Shown: piece by piece, positions 38,488-48,656 of the stretch
Layout: the number at the start of each line of letters is the position of its first letter
How positions within the stretch are numbered: the stretch's first letter is position 1
Assembly (NCBI RefSeq): GCF_016428805.1
Contig: NZ_JAELTJ010000009.1
Location: forward strand, 1-64,000
DNA length: 64,000 nt
From: Achromobacter sp. ASV32
Lineage (GTDB): Bacteria; Pseudomonadota; Gammaproteobacteria; Burkholderiales; Burkholderiaceae_B
Direction of reading: 5' to 3'
Position numbers and translations under genes: made by a program
Notes under the pieces: model-generated
Told to the model about the DNA's origin: nothing
The model's database searches: none
What the model saw: only the letters and a program-made list of their open reading frames with translations

Positions 38488-40362
38488 TCAGCGTGGAAAA
38501 ATAAGTTGTGCCAAGTCGTTCTCAAGCGGTGACGGCTCGCCGCAAAGACGCGCCGCGATCAGATCGCCCATCAACGCCGACCATGACAGCCCCCGCGATG
38601 CGTAGCCGGCGGCCAGCCACAGGCCCGGCGCATGGGGCAGCTCCCCCACCGCGGGCAGGCGCCCCGGCAATACCGCCCGCCAGCCCGCCCAGCCCGGCAA
38701 GCTGCCCGGCGCCAGGGCCACGAACGCTGGCCACGCGCCCCCGAGCAAACCCGCAGCCTTGTCCAGCGTGACGCGCTGGCCCTCGGGGCCGATCTCGGCC
38801 TGGGTGGCGCCATGTACATAAGTGCTGCCCGCCACGCACCCCGCGCCGGTGTCCGGTAATAGATAGCCTTCGCCACCGACCACGCAGCGCGGACCGCCGC
38901 CCAGCGCTGCGGCCGGAATCAGGGTCACCTCACCAGCCAGCGCATGCATCTGGGCCACGCGCGGCAGCGGCTCCAGCAAACCGCTGGCTTGCAGCACATC
39001 GCGCGCGCCAAAGGCATTGGCCAGCACCACGGTCCCGGCCCGCGCCAATGCCGCGCCGGCGGCATCCAGTACGCGCCAGCCCGCCGCATCGGCCGCTACC
39101 TGCGCAACCTTGCCGGGCACGACCTGCACGCCGGGTGTTGCCAGCAACGCCGGAATCAACCGGTCGGGCTGCACCAGCATGCCCTGCCCGAAAAACACGC
39201 CACCCCGCGCCAACGGCAGGCCGGCCAGGACGCTGGCCTCGTCGCGGTTGACCTCGCGCACCCAGTCGCGGGGGAACGCCAACGTTGCCAGCGTGCCGGC
39301 CAATGCCGCCGCCCGGCCTGCGTCGCGTTCCAGCTGTACCGTCCCGCAGACCGTGGGCGCGGCGCCCGGGGCAAGCGCCGCCCAGCGCGCCTGCGCCCGT
39401 GCGCTGCCAGCGCGTGACAAGCGCGCCCGCGCGTTGTCGTCGCGCGCCAGCACGGGTGTCAGCGCCGCCGCGGTATGACCGGCATGCGCGGCCACGCCTT
39501 GGGCCAGCCCGGCATCCACCACGGTGACGCGCCAGCCCCGCAGCGCCAGCGACTGCGCAATGCCGGCGCCCGCCAGCCCCGCGCCGATCACGACGGCATG
39601 CCGGGCGTCGTCGGCCAGCGCGGGCGTCGCCGCGGCAGTCCCCGGCGCGGCGGCCACGGCGACCGTCATGTGCCACTTGCCGCCATAGCCCGGCGCGCGG
39701 CGCGCCTCGAATCCCGCCTCTTGCAGCGCCCGCCGCAATTCGCCGGTGCACGCCCAGGTGGCCAGCGTCGCGCCGGGCGCGGCCAACCCCGCCAAGGTCT
39801 TGAGCAGCGGCGCCTGCCACATCTGCGGATTGCGCTCCGGCGCGAAACCATCCAGGAAATACGCGTCCACCCTGGCCGACAGCCGCGGCGCCAGCGCCTG
39901 TGCGTCGCCGAAGCCCAGAGTGAGCGTCACGGCGCCGCCCTCGAATTCCAGCCGGTGCAGGCCCGGCAGCAGCGGCGGCCATTGCGCCGCCAGTTGTCCG
40001 GCCAAGTGCGCCAGGGACTCGGGCGCATGGCGCGTCAGCAGCGCCGCCAAGTCCGCGCGCGCGAACGGATGCGCCTCCAGCGACACCATGTGCAGCGTAC
40101 GAGACCGTTGCGGATCATCGCGCCAGGCGCGCCACAGCGCCAGGAAGTTCAGCCCCAGGCCGAAACCGGTCTCGCACACCGTGAACGCGCCGCGCCCGCG
40201 CCAGCGCTCCGGCAAGCCGTTACCGCGCAGGAAGACGTGCTCGGCCTGACCCAACGCCCCGGACGGCGAGTGATACACGTCGCCATAGACCGGGCTGTAA
40301 AGCCGGCCTTGCGCGTCGAATTCCGCGGCGGCGGGGCTCAGGGGAACATAGGATGAAGACAT
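38488..40362 (-). CDS. mnmC: Bifunctional tRNA-modification enzyme MnmC
   Basis: The 624-residue protein has two domains. The first (about 1-235) is the AdoMet methyltransferase MnmC2 ([19 protein letters not shown], then [18 protein letters not shown]). The second (about 245-624) is the FAD oxidoreductase MnmC1 with [26 protein letters not shown]. Together they convert cmnm5(s2)U to mnm5(s2)U at the tRNA wobble base. The start ATG at 40362 ([10 protein letters not shown]) is the family one; longer readings have no support. It is divergent from the inositol-phosphatase-family gene. Confidence 0.95.
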   Translation of the reverse strand: MSSSYVPLSPAAAEFDAQGRLYSPVYGDVYHSPSGALGQAEHVFLRGNGLPERWRGRGAFTVCETGFGLGLNFLALWRAWRDDPQRSRTLHMVSLEAHPFARADLAALLTRHAPESLAHLAGQLAAQWPPLLPGLHRLEFEGGAVTLTLGFGDAQALAPRLSARVDAYFLDGFAPERNPQMWQAPLLKTLAGLAAPGATLATWACTGELRRALQEAGFEARRAPGYGGKWHMTVAVAAAPGTAAATPALADDARHAVVIGAGLAGAGIAQSLALRGWRVTVVDAGLAQGVAAHAGHTAAALTPVLARDDNARARLSRAGSARAQARWAALAPGAAPTVCGTVQLERDAGRAAALAGTLATLAFPRDWVREVNRDEASVLAGLPLARGGVFFGQGMLVQPDRLIPALLATPGVQVVPGKVAQVAADAAGWRVLDAAGAALARAGTVVLANAFGARDVLQASGLLEPLPRVAQMHALAGEVTLIPAAALGGGPRCVVGGEGYLLPDTGAGCVAGSTYVHGATQAEIGPEGQRVTLDKAAGLLGGAWPAFVALAPGSLPGWAGWRAVLPGRLPAVGELPHAPGLWLAAGYASRGLSWSALMGDLIAARLCGEPSPLENDLAQLIFPR

Positions 40363-40504
40363 GGAAACCAGCGAATCGGACGGATATCGGAAAGAACGGA
40401 TTATCGGACGGCTCGGCCACCTGCGTTGGATGGACGCCACGGAAACGGTCCGCTTTACGCGCGCCGCCACGGATTTGACGCACACCTGGGCTTACACTCG
40501 TTTC

Positions 40505-41380
40505 ATGGAAACCTATGATCAGCCCCGCTCGCTGGCTTCGCCCATTGACCTGTGCGCCGCGATCGACGCTGCGGTCACGGCGGCGCATGCCGGTGCAGCC
40601 ATCCTGCAATCCTACGCGCATCACCGCGCGGACCTCGTGATCGACCGCAAGGCGCGCAACGATCTCGTGTCCCAGGCCGACCGCGAAGCAGAGGCCGTCA
40701 TTATCCAAGCGCTGCAGGCCCGCACGCCCAAGTTCGGCATCGTCGCCGAAGAAACCGGCGGCCAGGCCCAAGGTACCGCCACCTGGTATATCGACCCGCT
40801 GGACGGCACCACCAACTTCCTGCACGACATCCCCCACTACGCCGTCTCGATCGCCCTGATCGCGCACGCGGGTGCCGCCGTCTCGGCCGACGAGCGCCTG
40901 GTCGTCGACACGCCCGTCGTCGGCGTGGTCTACGACCCCTGCCGCGAAGAACTCTTTACCGCCGTATACGGGTTGGGCGCGTGGCTCAACGGCCGCCGCA
41001 TCACCTGCTCGCGCACCCGCACCCTCGAAGACTCGGTGCTGGCCACCGGTTTCCCGTTCCGCGATTTCTCTTTCGCGGGCCAATACATGCCGATGCTGCA
41101 CGACGCCATCAACCGCGCCCGCGGCGTGCGGCGCATGGGCGCCGCCGCGCTGGACCTGGCGTGGACCGCTTGCGGCCGCTACGACGGCTATTGGGAAATG
41201 GGGCTGGCCCCCTGGGACGTGGCCGCCGGCACCCTGATCGTGCGCGAAGCGGGCGGCGCGTGCAGCGACATGCACCGCACCGACTCCTGGCCTATCGGCG
41301 GGCGGGTCGTGGCGGGCAATCCGGCCATCGAACGCGCCCTGCACGACATGATCGCGCCCCACCTGGACCAGCCGGGCTGA
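40505..41380 (+). CDS. Inositol monophosphatase-family protein (SuhB/CysQ type)
   Basis: The 291-residue protein has the Mg/Li-dependent phosphatase motifs: EETGG (Glu metal ligand), WYIDPLDGTTNFLHDIPHYAVSIAL and the C-terminal WDVAAGTLIVREAGG. The family hydrolyses inositol phosphates or PAP; in bacteria SuhB also binds rRNA antitermination complexes. The start at 40505 (METYDQPRS) is chosen because 40361 would extend over the mnmC start. An insertion of about 20 residues (AHAGAAVSADERLVVDTP) lies after IAL. It is divergent from mnmC. Confidence 0.92.
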   Translation: METYDQPRSLASPIDLCAAIDAAVTAAHAGAAILQSYAHHRADLVIDRKARNDLVSQADREAEAVIIQALQARTPKFGIVAEETGGQAQGTATWYIDPLDGTTNFLHDIPHYAVSIALIAHAGAAVSADERLVVDTPVVGVVYDPCREELFTAVYGLGAWLNGRRITCSRTRTLEDSVLATGFPFRDFSFAGQYMPMLHDAINRARGVRRMGAAALDLAWTACGRYDGYWEMGLAPWDVAAGTLIVREAGGACSDMHRTDSWPIGGRVVAGNPAIERALHDMIAPHLDQPG

Positions 41381-41415
41381 CGCCGGCCCTGGCCCTACCC
41401 GCCGCCTGATAGGAA

Positions 41416-43128
41416 TCAGGCGGTCTGGCCCTGCGGCGCCGCGGTCTTGGCAGCCTCCTGGGCATCCGGACGCAATTCACGGCGCAGGATCTTGCCGACA
41501 TTGCTCTTGGGCAGTTCATTACGGAACTCCACGAAGCGCGGCCGCTTGTAGCCGGTCAGCTTGTCCTTGCACCATGCCTGCACGTCGGCCTCGGTCAGCG
41601 CCGGATCTTTCTTCACCACGAACACCTTCACGGCCTCGCCCGAATGCTCGTCCGGCACGCCGATGGCCGCGCATTCCAGCACGCCCGGCATCTGCGCCAC
41701 GGCGGCTTCGACCTCGTTCGGGTACACCTTGAAGCCGGACACCGTGATCATGTCCTTCTTGCGGTCGACAATGCGGGTATAGCCCTTGTCATCCATGATG
41801 CCGATATCGCCCGTGCGGAAAAAACCATCGGCGGTCATGGCATGGCGGGTTTCCTCGGGCTTTTGCCAGTAGCCCACCATGACCTGCGGTCCGCGGATGG
41901 CGACTTCGCCGCGCTCGCCCAATGGCACTTCGTTGCCGGCATCGTCCAGGATTGCAACGTAGGTGGACGGCAAGGGCAGGCCGATCGAGCCCGAGTACGA
42001 CGTGGCGTTGGTCGGGTTGGCGGTCGCCACGGGCGAGGTTTCGGACAAGCCATAGCCTTCGATCAGCGGCCGGCCGGTGATTTTCAACCAGCGCTCGGCC
42101 ACCACCTGCTGCACCGCCATGCCGCCGCCCAGCGACAGCCGCAACTCGGAAAAGTCCAGCTTGGCGAAATCCTCGTTGTGCACCAGTGCGTTAAACAGCG
42201 TATTGACGCCCGGAAACACGGTAATCGGGTGCTTGCGCCACGCGGCAATCAACGACGGCTGGTCGCGCGGGTTGATGATCAGCACATTGCGCATGCCCGC
42301 GTACAAGCCATACAGACCGGCAACCGTCATGGCGAACACGTGATAAAGCGGCAAGGCGCTCAGGACGGTCATCTGGCGCGCCGCCACATCGTGCAGCGCG
42401 GGCGCGGCCACGACCTCCATCTGCAACACGTTGGCGGTCAGGTTGCGATGGGACAGCATCGCCCCCTTGGGCACGCCGGTAGTGCCGCCGGTGTATTGCA
42501 GCACCGCCAGGTCGTCCATCGAAATCACCGGCGCGGCAAACGGCAGCGCGGCGCCCTGGCGCAGCACCTTGGATAGCATCAGCGCGCCGTCGAGGCGCCA
42601 GGGGGGCACCAGTTTCTTGACATAGCGGGCCGCCAGGTTGACCAGCGGCGCCTTCAGCCCGCCCAGCAGGTCGCCAGGACCGGTCACGACGATGTGCTTG
42701 AGCTGGCCGCGGTCGGTCACGTTTTGCAGGGTGTGCGCGAAGTTCTCGAGAATCACGATGACGGACGCGCCGCTGTCCAGCAGTTGGCGCTGCAGCTCGT
42801 CGGGGGTGTACAGCGGGTTGACGTTCACCACAGCATGAGCGGCCCGCAGCGTACCCAGCATGGCCACCAGATAGGCCGGGACATTGGGCATCATCAGCGC
42901 GACCCGCGACCCCTTGGGCAACGCCAGGCTCTGCAGCCAGCCGGCGAACGCGCGGGCATGCGCATCCAGTTGCGCGAAGGTGATGTCGCTGCCCATGGCG
43001 GTGCAGGCGACCCGATCCGCGTACTGCTTGCAGGCCCGGTCCAGCAAGTCAGTCAGCGACGTATAGCCGTCGGTGGAGATATCGGCGGGAACCCCTTGCG
43101 GGTAATGGGCAAGCCACGGACGGTTCAT
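41416..43128 (-). CDS. fadD: Long-chain fatty acid-CoA ligase
   Basis: The 570-residue protein has the adenylate-forming motifs in order: P-loop YTGGTTGVPKGAMLSHRN, GYGLSETSP, GDIGIMDDKGYTRIVDRKKDMITVSGFKVYPNEVE and the C-terminal catalytic Lys in NVGKILRR. It activates long-chain fatty acids to acyl-CoA for beta-oxidation or export-coupled uptake. The C-terminus is longer by a short Ala/Gln tail. The ATG at 43128 has GGAG nine bases upstream; another ATG at 43143 is in frame. It is divergent from the M20 gene. Confidence 0.93.
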   Translation of the reverse strand: MNRPWLAHYPQGVPADISTDGYTSLTDLLDRACKQYADRVACTAMGSDITFAQLDAHARAFAGWLQSLALPKGSRVALMMPNVPAYLVAMLGTLRAAHAVVNVNPLYTPDELQRQLLDSGASVIVILENFAHTLQNVTDRGQLKHIVVTGPGDLLGGLKAPLVNLAARYVKKLVPPWRLDGALMLSKVLRQGAALPFAAPVISMDDLAVLQYTGGTTGVPKGAMLSHRNLTANVLQMEVVAAPALHDVAARQMTVLSALPLYHVFAMTVAGLYGLYAGMRNVLIINPRDQPSLIAAWRKHPITVFPGVNTLFNALVHNEDFAKLDFSELRLSLGGGMAVQQVVAERWLKITGRPLIEGYGLSETSPVATANPTNATSYSGSIGLPLPSTYVAILDDAGNEVPLGERGEVAIRGPQVMVGYWQKPEETRHAMTADGFFRTGDIGIMDDKGYTRIVDRKKDMITVSGFKVYPNEVEAAVAQMPGVLECAAIGVPDEHSGEAVKVFVVKKDPALTEADVQAWCKDKLTGYKRPRFVEFRNELPKSNVGKILRRELRPDAQEAAKTAAPQGQTA

Positions 43129-43204
43129 GGTGTTTGTCTCCATTAAATTGGTTTTTGATTGATGATAACCTTGTTGCGTTCCCAAATTCCGCCTGATCCC
43201 TCCC

Positions 43205-44398
43205 ATGAAACTGCTCGAACCCATCGTCGCCTGGCACAACGATATCTCCCAGATCCGACGCGACATCCACGCGCATCCTGAATTGGCGTTCGAAGAATTC
43301 CGCACCGCGGACGTGGTGGCGGCCAAGCTTGAAGAATGGGGGATCGAGATCCACCGCGGCCTGGGCGGCACCGGCGTCGTTGGCATCATCCGCGGCAACC
43401 TGCCTGGCGATCGCGCCGTGGGCCTGCGCGCCGACATGGACGCCCTGCCCATGCAGGAAGCCAACACCTTCGACCACGCCAGCAAGCACGACGGCAAGAT
43501 GCACGCCTGCGGCCACGATGGCCACACCGCCATGCTGCTGGCCGGGGCGCGTTACCTGTCGCAGCACCGCGACTTCGCCGGCACGGTCTATGTGATCTTC
43601 CAGCCCGCCGAAGAAGGCGGCGGCGGCGCCAAGCGCATGATCGACGATGGCCTGTTCACCCGCTTCCCCATGGAAGCCGTGTTCGGCATGCACAACTGGC
43701 CCGGCATGAAGCCCGGCCAGTTCGGCGTGACCGCCGGCCCCATCATGGCCTCGAGCAACGAATTCTCCATCGTGATCAAGGGCAAGGGTACCCACGCCGG
43801 CATGCCCAACCTGGGCATCGACCCGGTCATGGCCGCGGTGCAGCTGGCGCAATCGCTGCAGACCATCATCACGCGCAACCGCAATCCGCTGGACGCCGCG
43901 GTGCTGAGCATCACGCAGATCCACGCGGGCAGCGCCGACAACGTCGTGCCCAACCACGCCGAACTGCGCGGCACCGTGCGCACCTTCACGCTGGACGTGC
44001 TGGACCTGATCGAACGCCGTATGGAAGAGATCTCGCGCCATACCTGCGCGGCCATGGATTGCGATGTGCAGTTCACCTTCCAGCGCAACTACCCGCCCAC
44101 CATCAACCACCCCGAAGAAGCCGCATTCTGTGCCGATGTCATGCGCGACATCGTCGGCGACGACATGGTCAACGACCACGTCCAACCCACCATGGGCGCC
44201 GAAGACTTCGCCTTCATGCTGCAGGAACTGCCGGGCGCCTACGTCTGGATCGGCAACGGCAGCGGCGACCACCGCGCCACCGGCCACGGCCTGGGCCCCT
44301 GCATGCTGCACAACGGCAGCTACGATTTCAACGATGACCTGCTGCCGCTGGGCGGCACCTACTGGGTGCAGCTGGCGCTCAAGCGCCTGGCCAAGTAA
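43205..44398 (+). CDS. M20-family amidohydrolase (hippurate hydrolase-like)
   Basis: The 397-residue protein has the M20D motifs: IHAHPELAFEEF, LRADMDALPM, the metal motif MHACGHDGHTAMLLA, PAEEGGGGAKRMI and the later TMGAEDFAFML. It has the dimerisation lid between about 185 and 300. Such enzymes cleave N-acyl amino acids or amides (hippurate, N-acetyl-L-amino acids). The start ATG is clear. It is divergent from fadD and convergent with a LysR gene 4 bp away. Confidence 0.92.
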   Translation: MKLLEPIVAWHNDISQIRRDIHAHPELAFEEFRTADVVAAKLEEWGIEIHRGLGGTGVVGIIRGNLPGDRAVGLRADMDALPMQEANTFDHASKHDGKMHACGHDGHTAMLLAGARYLSQHRDFAGTVYVIFQPAEEGGGGAKRMIDDGLFTRFPMEAVFGMHNWPGMKPGQFGVTAGPIMASSNEFSIVIKGKGTHAGMPNLGIDPVMAAVQLAQSLQTIITRNRNPLDAAVLSITQIHAGSADNVVPNHAELRGTVRTFTLDVLDLIERRMEEISRHTCAAMDCDVQFTFQRNYPPTINHPEEAAFCADVMRDIVGDDMVNDHVQPTMGAEDFAFMLQELPGAYVWIGNGSGDHRATGHGLGPCMLHNGSYDFNDDLLPLGGTYWVQLALKRLAK

Positions 44399-44402
44399 TG
44401 CG

Positions 44403-45296
44403 CTAGACCGGTTGCCCCGCGCCCACCGCCAGGCACATCGCCAGGAAGCGCTGGGCGGCGCGGGCGGCGGCATCCGCGTGCGGCACCAGGATGCTCAGGG
44501 TGCGTGTCAGCGGCCGGGGCAACAGCCGCAACGCCGCCAGCGCACCGTCTTCGTGCCGCATCGACATCGCCGACACGAAGCCCACCCCCAGGCCGGCGCG
44601 CACGGCCTGCTTCACGCCTTCCACGCCCGCCAGCTCCAGCCCCACCGACGGGGCCAGCCCCGCATCGGCGAAGGCCCGCTCGACCAACCGTCGCACGCCT
44701 GAACCCGGTTCGCGCATCACCAGCGGTGACGCCCCCAGGTCCCGCAGCGTCACCGCCCCCTTGCCCGCGAGGGCGTGGTCGGCCCGCACGATCGCCACCA
44801 CTTCATCTTGCCGCCAGGCGTGCACCGCGGTGTCGCCGGGCAGGCCTGCCGGCACGTCGCCTTCAATGAAGGCCAGGTCCAGCGCGGGCAGGCGCTCGAC
44901 GATTTCCCGTGTGTTGCCATCGGACAGATGCAGGCTGACCGCCGGAAAGGCATGACGAAAGTCCGCCACCAAGGCGGGCAGCAGATAGCTGGCCGGCGTG
45001 GTGCTGGCCCCCAGCCGCAACGCGCCGGTTTCCAGCCCGCGCCAGGATTCACGCACCGCCTGGGCCTGGCGGTACACCTGACGCAATTGGCGCGCCTGTT
45101 CAGCCACGCGCTCGCCGGCTTCGGTCAGCGCGATGCCGTGGCCGCTGCGGCGGTATAGCGGCTCGCCAAACCATTCCTGCAAGGCACGCAATTGGCCTGA
45201 CACCGCAGGCTGCGACAGATGCAGTGTCTGCGCGGCCCGGCTGATGTTGCCGGCGTCGGCCACGGCGGCGAAGGTAAGCAGTTGATCAGGAGTCAT
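44403..45296 (-). CDS. LysR-family regulator, divergent from yeiH-like gene
   Basis: The 297-residue protein has the LysR HTH (LLTFAAVADAGNISRAAQTLHLSQPAVSGQLRALQ, with the SQPAVS recognition helix) and a substrate-binding domain with LRLGASTTPASYLLPALV. It resembles the CysB/YeiE branch. It is divergent from a YeiH-type exporter, the arrangement known for yeiE-yeiH in enterobacteria. A dyad in the shared region (45338-45354) suits its binding. Confidence 0.93.
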   Translation of the reverse strand: MTPDQLLTFAAVADAGNISRAAQTLHLSQPAVSGQLRALQEWFGEPLYRRSGHGIALTEAGERVAEQARQLRQVYRQAQAVRESWRGLETGALRLGASTTPASYLLPALVADFRHAFPAVSLHLSDGNTREIVERLPALDLAFIEGDVPAGLPGDTAVHAWRQDEVVAIVRADHALAGKGAVTLRDLGASPLVMREPGSGVRRLVERAFADAGLAPSVGLELAGVEGVKQAVRAGLGVGFVSAMSMRHEDGALAALRLLPRPLTRTLSILVPHADAAARAAQRFLAMCLAVGAGQPV

Positions 45297-45337
45297 GGGC
45301 GCAAGACTGGGGAGGTGGCGATGGCGTGCCGCACAAA

Positions 45338-45354
45338 TATCAGAATTCCTGATA
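45338..45354. promoter_or_regulatory. LysR-type operator between lysR and yeiH-like genes
   Basis: TATCAG (45338-45343) and CTGATA (45349-45354) are perfect inverted arms with AATTC between; the 17 bp fit the T-N11-A LysR box. It lies 42 bp from the LysR start and 87 bp from the exporter start. Confidence 0.65.
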
Positions 45355-45440
45355 CTTCATATTGAAAATAAAGATTTTTCAAATAGTAGGCCTGAAATTA
45401 ATATTTCGCCTAGTTATTTAGATATGCCCAAAGGCCCGCC

Positions 45441-46532
45441 ATGAGCTCCGCCACCAGCACCACCGCCCCGCTGTCTCCCGCCACCCCGGCCAGCCCCTCC
45501 GTTTCGGCTGCCACCGCCACCCCCTGGCGCGACAAACTCAACGGCGTGCTGTTCGTCGGCCTCATGGCCGCCGCCGTCATGCAGCTGGCCGACCTGCCCG
45601 CCATCCGCCAGCTGGGTTTTTCGCCCCTGGTGGTCGGCATCGTCTGCGGCATGCTGTACGGCAACTTCCTGCGCGGCACGATGCCGGTGGATTGGGGCGT
45701 GGGCGTCAATTTCACCGCGCGCCGCCTCTTGCGCATCGCCGTGGCCTTCTATGGCCTGAACATCAGCATCCAGCAGATCGCCGCCGTGGGCCTGCCCGGC
45801 CTGGCCGTGTCGGTCGCGGTGGTGGTGGGCACGCTGCTGATCGGCACCCTGGTCGGCCAGCGCCTGCTGGGCCTGGACCGCGACACCGCCATGCTGACCG
45901 CGGCCGGCAGCGCCATCTGCGGCGCGGCCGCCGTGCTGGCCTTCGAGCCGACCCTGCGCGCGGCCCCGCACAAGAGCGCCGTCGCCGTGGCCACCGTGGT
46001 GCTGTTCGGCACGTTGTCCATGTTCCTGTATCCCGTGCTGTACCACGCGGGCTGGCTGCAGTTCGACACCCAGGCCCTGGGCATCTACATCGGCGGCACC
46101 ATCCACGAAGTGGCGCAGGTGGTCGGCGCGGCCAGCAACATCGACCCGGCCACCACGGAAGTGGCCACCATCGTGAAGATGACCCGCGTCGCCCTGCTGG
46201 TGCCGGTGCTGCTGGTCCTGGGGCTGTACCTGCGCAGCGCCGCCAGCCACGCCGGCGGCCAGGCCAAGGGCGCCAAGCTGCCCATCCCCTGGTTCGCGGT
46301 CGGCTTCCTGGTCCTGGCCATCATCAACTCGCTCAATATCATTCCGGCCGATGCCGTGGCCGCCATCCGCCGCCTGGACGTCTTCGCGCTGACCATGGCC
46401 ATGACCGCGCTGGGCATCGAAACCCGCTTCGCGCAGATCCGCAAGGCCGGCCCTCGCGTGATGGCGCTGGGCCTGATCCTCTACGCCTGGTTGCTGGTGG
46501 GCGGCTACGGCATCGTCAAGCTGGCTTCCTGA
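45441..46532 (+). CDS. YeiH/UPF0324-family membrane protein
   Basis: The 363-residue protein has about ten hydrophobic segments after a hydrophilic, Ala/Thr/Pro-rich N-terminus of 30 residues. Family blocks include LVVGIVCGMLYGNFLRG, VAFYGLNISIQQI, AAGSAICGAAAVLAFEP and GIYIGGTIHEVAQVVGAA. The family is called a putative sulfate exporter; the substrate is not proven. It is divergent from a LysR gene and followed by a GC-rich terminator. Confidence 0.9.
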   Translation: MSSATSTTAPLSPATPASPSVSAATATPWRDKLNGVLFVGLMAAAVMQLADLPAIRQLGFSPLVVGIVCGMLYGNFLRGTMPVDWGVGVNFTARRLLRIAVAFYGLNISIQQIAAVGLPGLAVSVAVVVGTLLIGTLVGQRLLGLDRDTAMLTAAGSAICGAAAVLAFEPTLRAAPHKSAVAVATVVLFGTLSMFLYPVLYHAGWLQFDTQALGIYIGGTIHEVAQVVGAASNIDPATTEVATIVKMTRVALLVPVLLVLGLYLRSAASHAGGQAKGAKLPIPWFAVGFLVLAIINSLNIIPADAVAAIRRLDVFALTMAMTALGIETRFAQIRKAGPRVMALGLILYAWLLVGGYGIVKLAS

Positions 46533-46556
46533 TCCCGCCACAAACCGCGTCAGCAG

Positions 46557-46587
46557 GCCCCCGGCACGCGCCCGGGGGCCACGTTTT
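46557..46587 (+). terminator. Terminator of the yeiH-like gene
   Basis: GGCCCCGG (46557-46564) pairs with CCGGGGGCC (46572-46580, one bulge) and is followed shortly by TTTTT (46584-46588). Confidence 0.65.
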
Positions 46588-46629
46588 TCCTGCATAATCG
46601 GCTGGTTGCCTTGCATTGGAGCCGGCCGC

Positions 46630-47040
46630 ATGACCTCCAGCACCAAAACCCCCTTCACGACTTTGCCCGCCGATCGCGACGCGGTATTGCGCGTCATGCC
46701 GATGCCGGCCGACGCCAATATCCACGGGGACGTTTTCGGCGGCTGGATCATGTCCCAGGTCGACATCGCGGGGTCCATTCCCGCCGCCCGCCGCGCGGCC
46801 GGCCGGGTCGCCACCGTCGCCGTCAATGCCTTCCAGTTCAAGCAGCCCGTTTTCGTGGGCGACCTGCTCAGCTTCTACGCCGCGGTGATCAAGACCGGCA
46901 AGACCTCCGTCACCGTCTCGGTCGAGGTCTACGCGGAACGCCAGCGCCTGGACGCCGAAGTGGTCAAGGTCACCGAAGCCACCCTGACCTACGTCGCTAC
47001 CGACGAAGCGCGGCGCAGCCGCCCCCTTCCTACTCTTTGA
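46630..47040 (+). CDS. Acyl-CoA thioesterase, hotdog fold (YciA/ACOT type)
   Basis: The 136-residue protein has the hotdog core motif NIHGDVFGGWIMSQVDIAG (catalytic Asp) and the strands VATVAVNAFQFKQPVFVGDLL and SVTVSVEVYAE. It hydrolyses acyl-CoA esters. The start ATG at 46630 is preferred over a TTG at 46606 by GGAG spacing. mgtE starts 10 bp downstream, so they may be co-transcribed. Confidence 0.9.
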   Translation: MTSSTKTPFTTLPADRDAVLRVMPMPADANIHGDVFGGWIMSQVDIAGSIPAARRAAGRVATVAVNAFQFKQPVFVGDLLSFYAAVIKTGKTSVTVSVEVYAERQRLDAEVVKVTEATLTYVATDEARRSRPLPTL

Positions 47041-47050
47041 GCCGTAACGC

Positions 47051-48523
47051 ATGACGCAGTCCGCCGCCGCGCAGAAACCGCCTGCGACGCCCCGTCGCCT
47101 CGACCCGGAAGACGCGCAACACGCCTTGGCGGAAGTGCAGGAGCGCCTGCGCCGCCAGCAACTGGTCGCCGATCTGGTGCATCGCCAGGAGGAAGGCGAC
47201 GCCAAAGCCTCCCTGGTCGAAGACCTGGTGCACCGCCAGCACGAAGCAGAACTCAAGACCCTGCTGGACGGCCTGCACCCGGCAGACATCGCCTTCATCC
47301 TGGAATCGCTGCCCAAGGACGAACGCCAGGCCATCTGGAAGCTGGTCAGCCCCGAGCACGACGCGGACGTCCTGCTCGAGGTCGAAGACTGGGTGCGCGA
47401 ATCGCTGATCGAAGCGATGGACCGCCAGGACCTGGTGGCCGCCACCGGCAACATGGACGCCGACGAGCTGGCGGACCTGGCGCCCGACCTGCCGCCCGAC
47501 GTGGTGGCCGAAGTCCAGAAGGGCCTGACCGAAGAAGAGCGCGCGCAGTTGCTGGAGGCCATGGGCTATCCGGAAGACAGCGTCGGCGCCATCATGGACT
47601 TCGAAATGGTCCGCGTGCGCGAAGACGTCACGCTCGAAGTCGTGCTGCGCTACCTGCGCCGCCTGCATGAATTGCCCGATCACACCGACCAGATCTTCGT
47701 GGTCGACCGCCAGGACAAGCTGCAAGGCATCCTGCCACTGTCGCGCCTTCTGGTCAGCGAACCCGAAACCGAAGTGCGCGCAGTCATGAACTCGGACTTC
47801 CTGGCGCTCAATCCGCTGGATTCCGACGCCGACGCCGCCGGCGCCTTCGAACGCTACGACCTCGTGTCCGCCCCCGTCATGGACGACCAGGGCCGCCTGA
47901 TCGGCCGCGTCACCATCGCCGACGTCGTCGACGTGATGCGCGAAGACTCCCAGGAACAGGCCCTGTCGCGCGCCGGTCTGCAAGAAGAAGACATCTTCGC
48001 GCCGGTCAGCACCGCACTGCGCAACCGCGCGCCGTGGTTGCTGTTCAACCTCTGTACCGCCGCCACGGCGTCATTCGTGGCGTCGCAATTCGAAGGCACC
48101 GTCAGCCAGATCGTCATCCTGGCGTTTCTGATGTCCATCGTCGCCGGCATCGGCGGCAATTCGGGCAATCAGACCATGACGCTGATCATCCGCGCCCTGG
48201 CCATGGGCCGGATCACCGGCCGCAACCTGTGGCAGTTGGTCAAGCGCGAGCTGTTCGTGACCCTGATGGTGGGCCTGTGCGGCAGCCTGGTGGCCGCCCT
48301 GTTCGCCTGGGCCATTTCGCATTCGCTGTCGATCGCGCTGGTCATGATGGCCGCCATGATCTGCAACATGCTGGTGGGCGCGTCGGTGGGCGTGCTGGTG
48401 CCCATGCTGCGGGCCCGCTTCGGCAAGGATCCGGCCATGGGATCGTCGGTGCTGCTGACCTTCGCCACCGACTCCCTGGGCTTTTTCATCTTCCTGGGAT
48501 TGGCGACCATCTTCCTGCTGTAG
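47051..48523 (+). CDS. mgtE: Magnesium transporter MgtE
   Basis: The 490-residue protein has an N-terminal superhelical N domain (residues about 70-180, LLDGLHPADIAFILESLP), two CBS domains (about 180-310) and five membrane helices (about 330-490, with GGNSGNQTMTLIIRALAMGRI and the helix SFVASQFEGTVSQIVILAFL). The plug helix and CBS domains close the channel at high cytosolic Mg2+. It is a normal length. It probably shares a transcript with the thioesterase gene. Confidence 0.96.
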   Translation: MTQSAAAQKPPATPRRLDPEDAQHALAEVQERLRRQQLVADLVHRQEEGDAKASLVEDLVHRQHEAELKTLLDGLHPADIAFILESLPKDERQAIWKLVSPEHDADVLLEVEDWVRESLIEAMDRQDLVAATGNMDADELADLAPDLPPDVVAEVQKGLTEEERAQLLEAMGYPEDSVGAIMDFEMVRVREDVTLEVVLRYLRRLHELPDHTDQIFVVDRQDKLQGILPLSRLLVSEPETEVRAVMNSDFLALNPLDSDADAAGAFERYDLVSAPVMDDQGRLIGRVTIADVVDVMREDSQEQALSRAGLQEEDIFAPVSTALRNRAPWLLFNLCTAATASFVASQFEGTVSQIVILAFLMSIVAGIGGNSGNQTMTLIIRALAMGRITGRNLWQLVKRELFVTLMVGLCGSLVAALFAWAISHSLSIALVMMAAMICNMLVGASVGVLVPMLRARFGKDPAMGSSVLLTFATDSLGFFIFLGLATIFLL

Positions 48524-48656
48524 CGCGCCCGCAACGGACCTGCACGTCAATGTTTCATCGGATGTCTTCGGCGGCTATTTGACAGCGATGTGACAGTAAA
48601 TATGAAAGGCGCTCCGTTACAGTAACGAGATCGTCATCATATTTCCTGTTCCGCCC

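Noticed and set aside
35965-38532. An 855-residue open frame opposite the GH31 gene
   Set aside because: Shadow of a convincing GH31 homologue with low-complexity composition.
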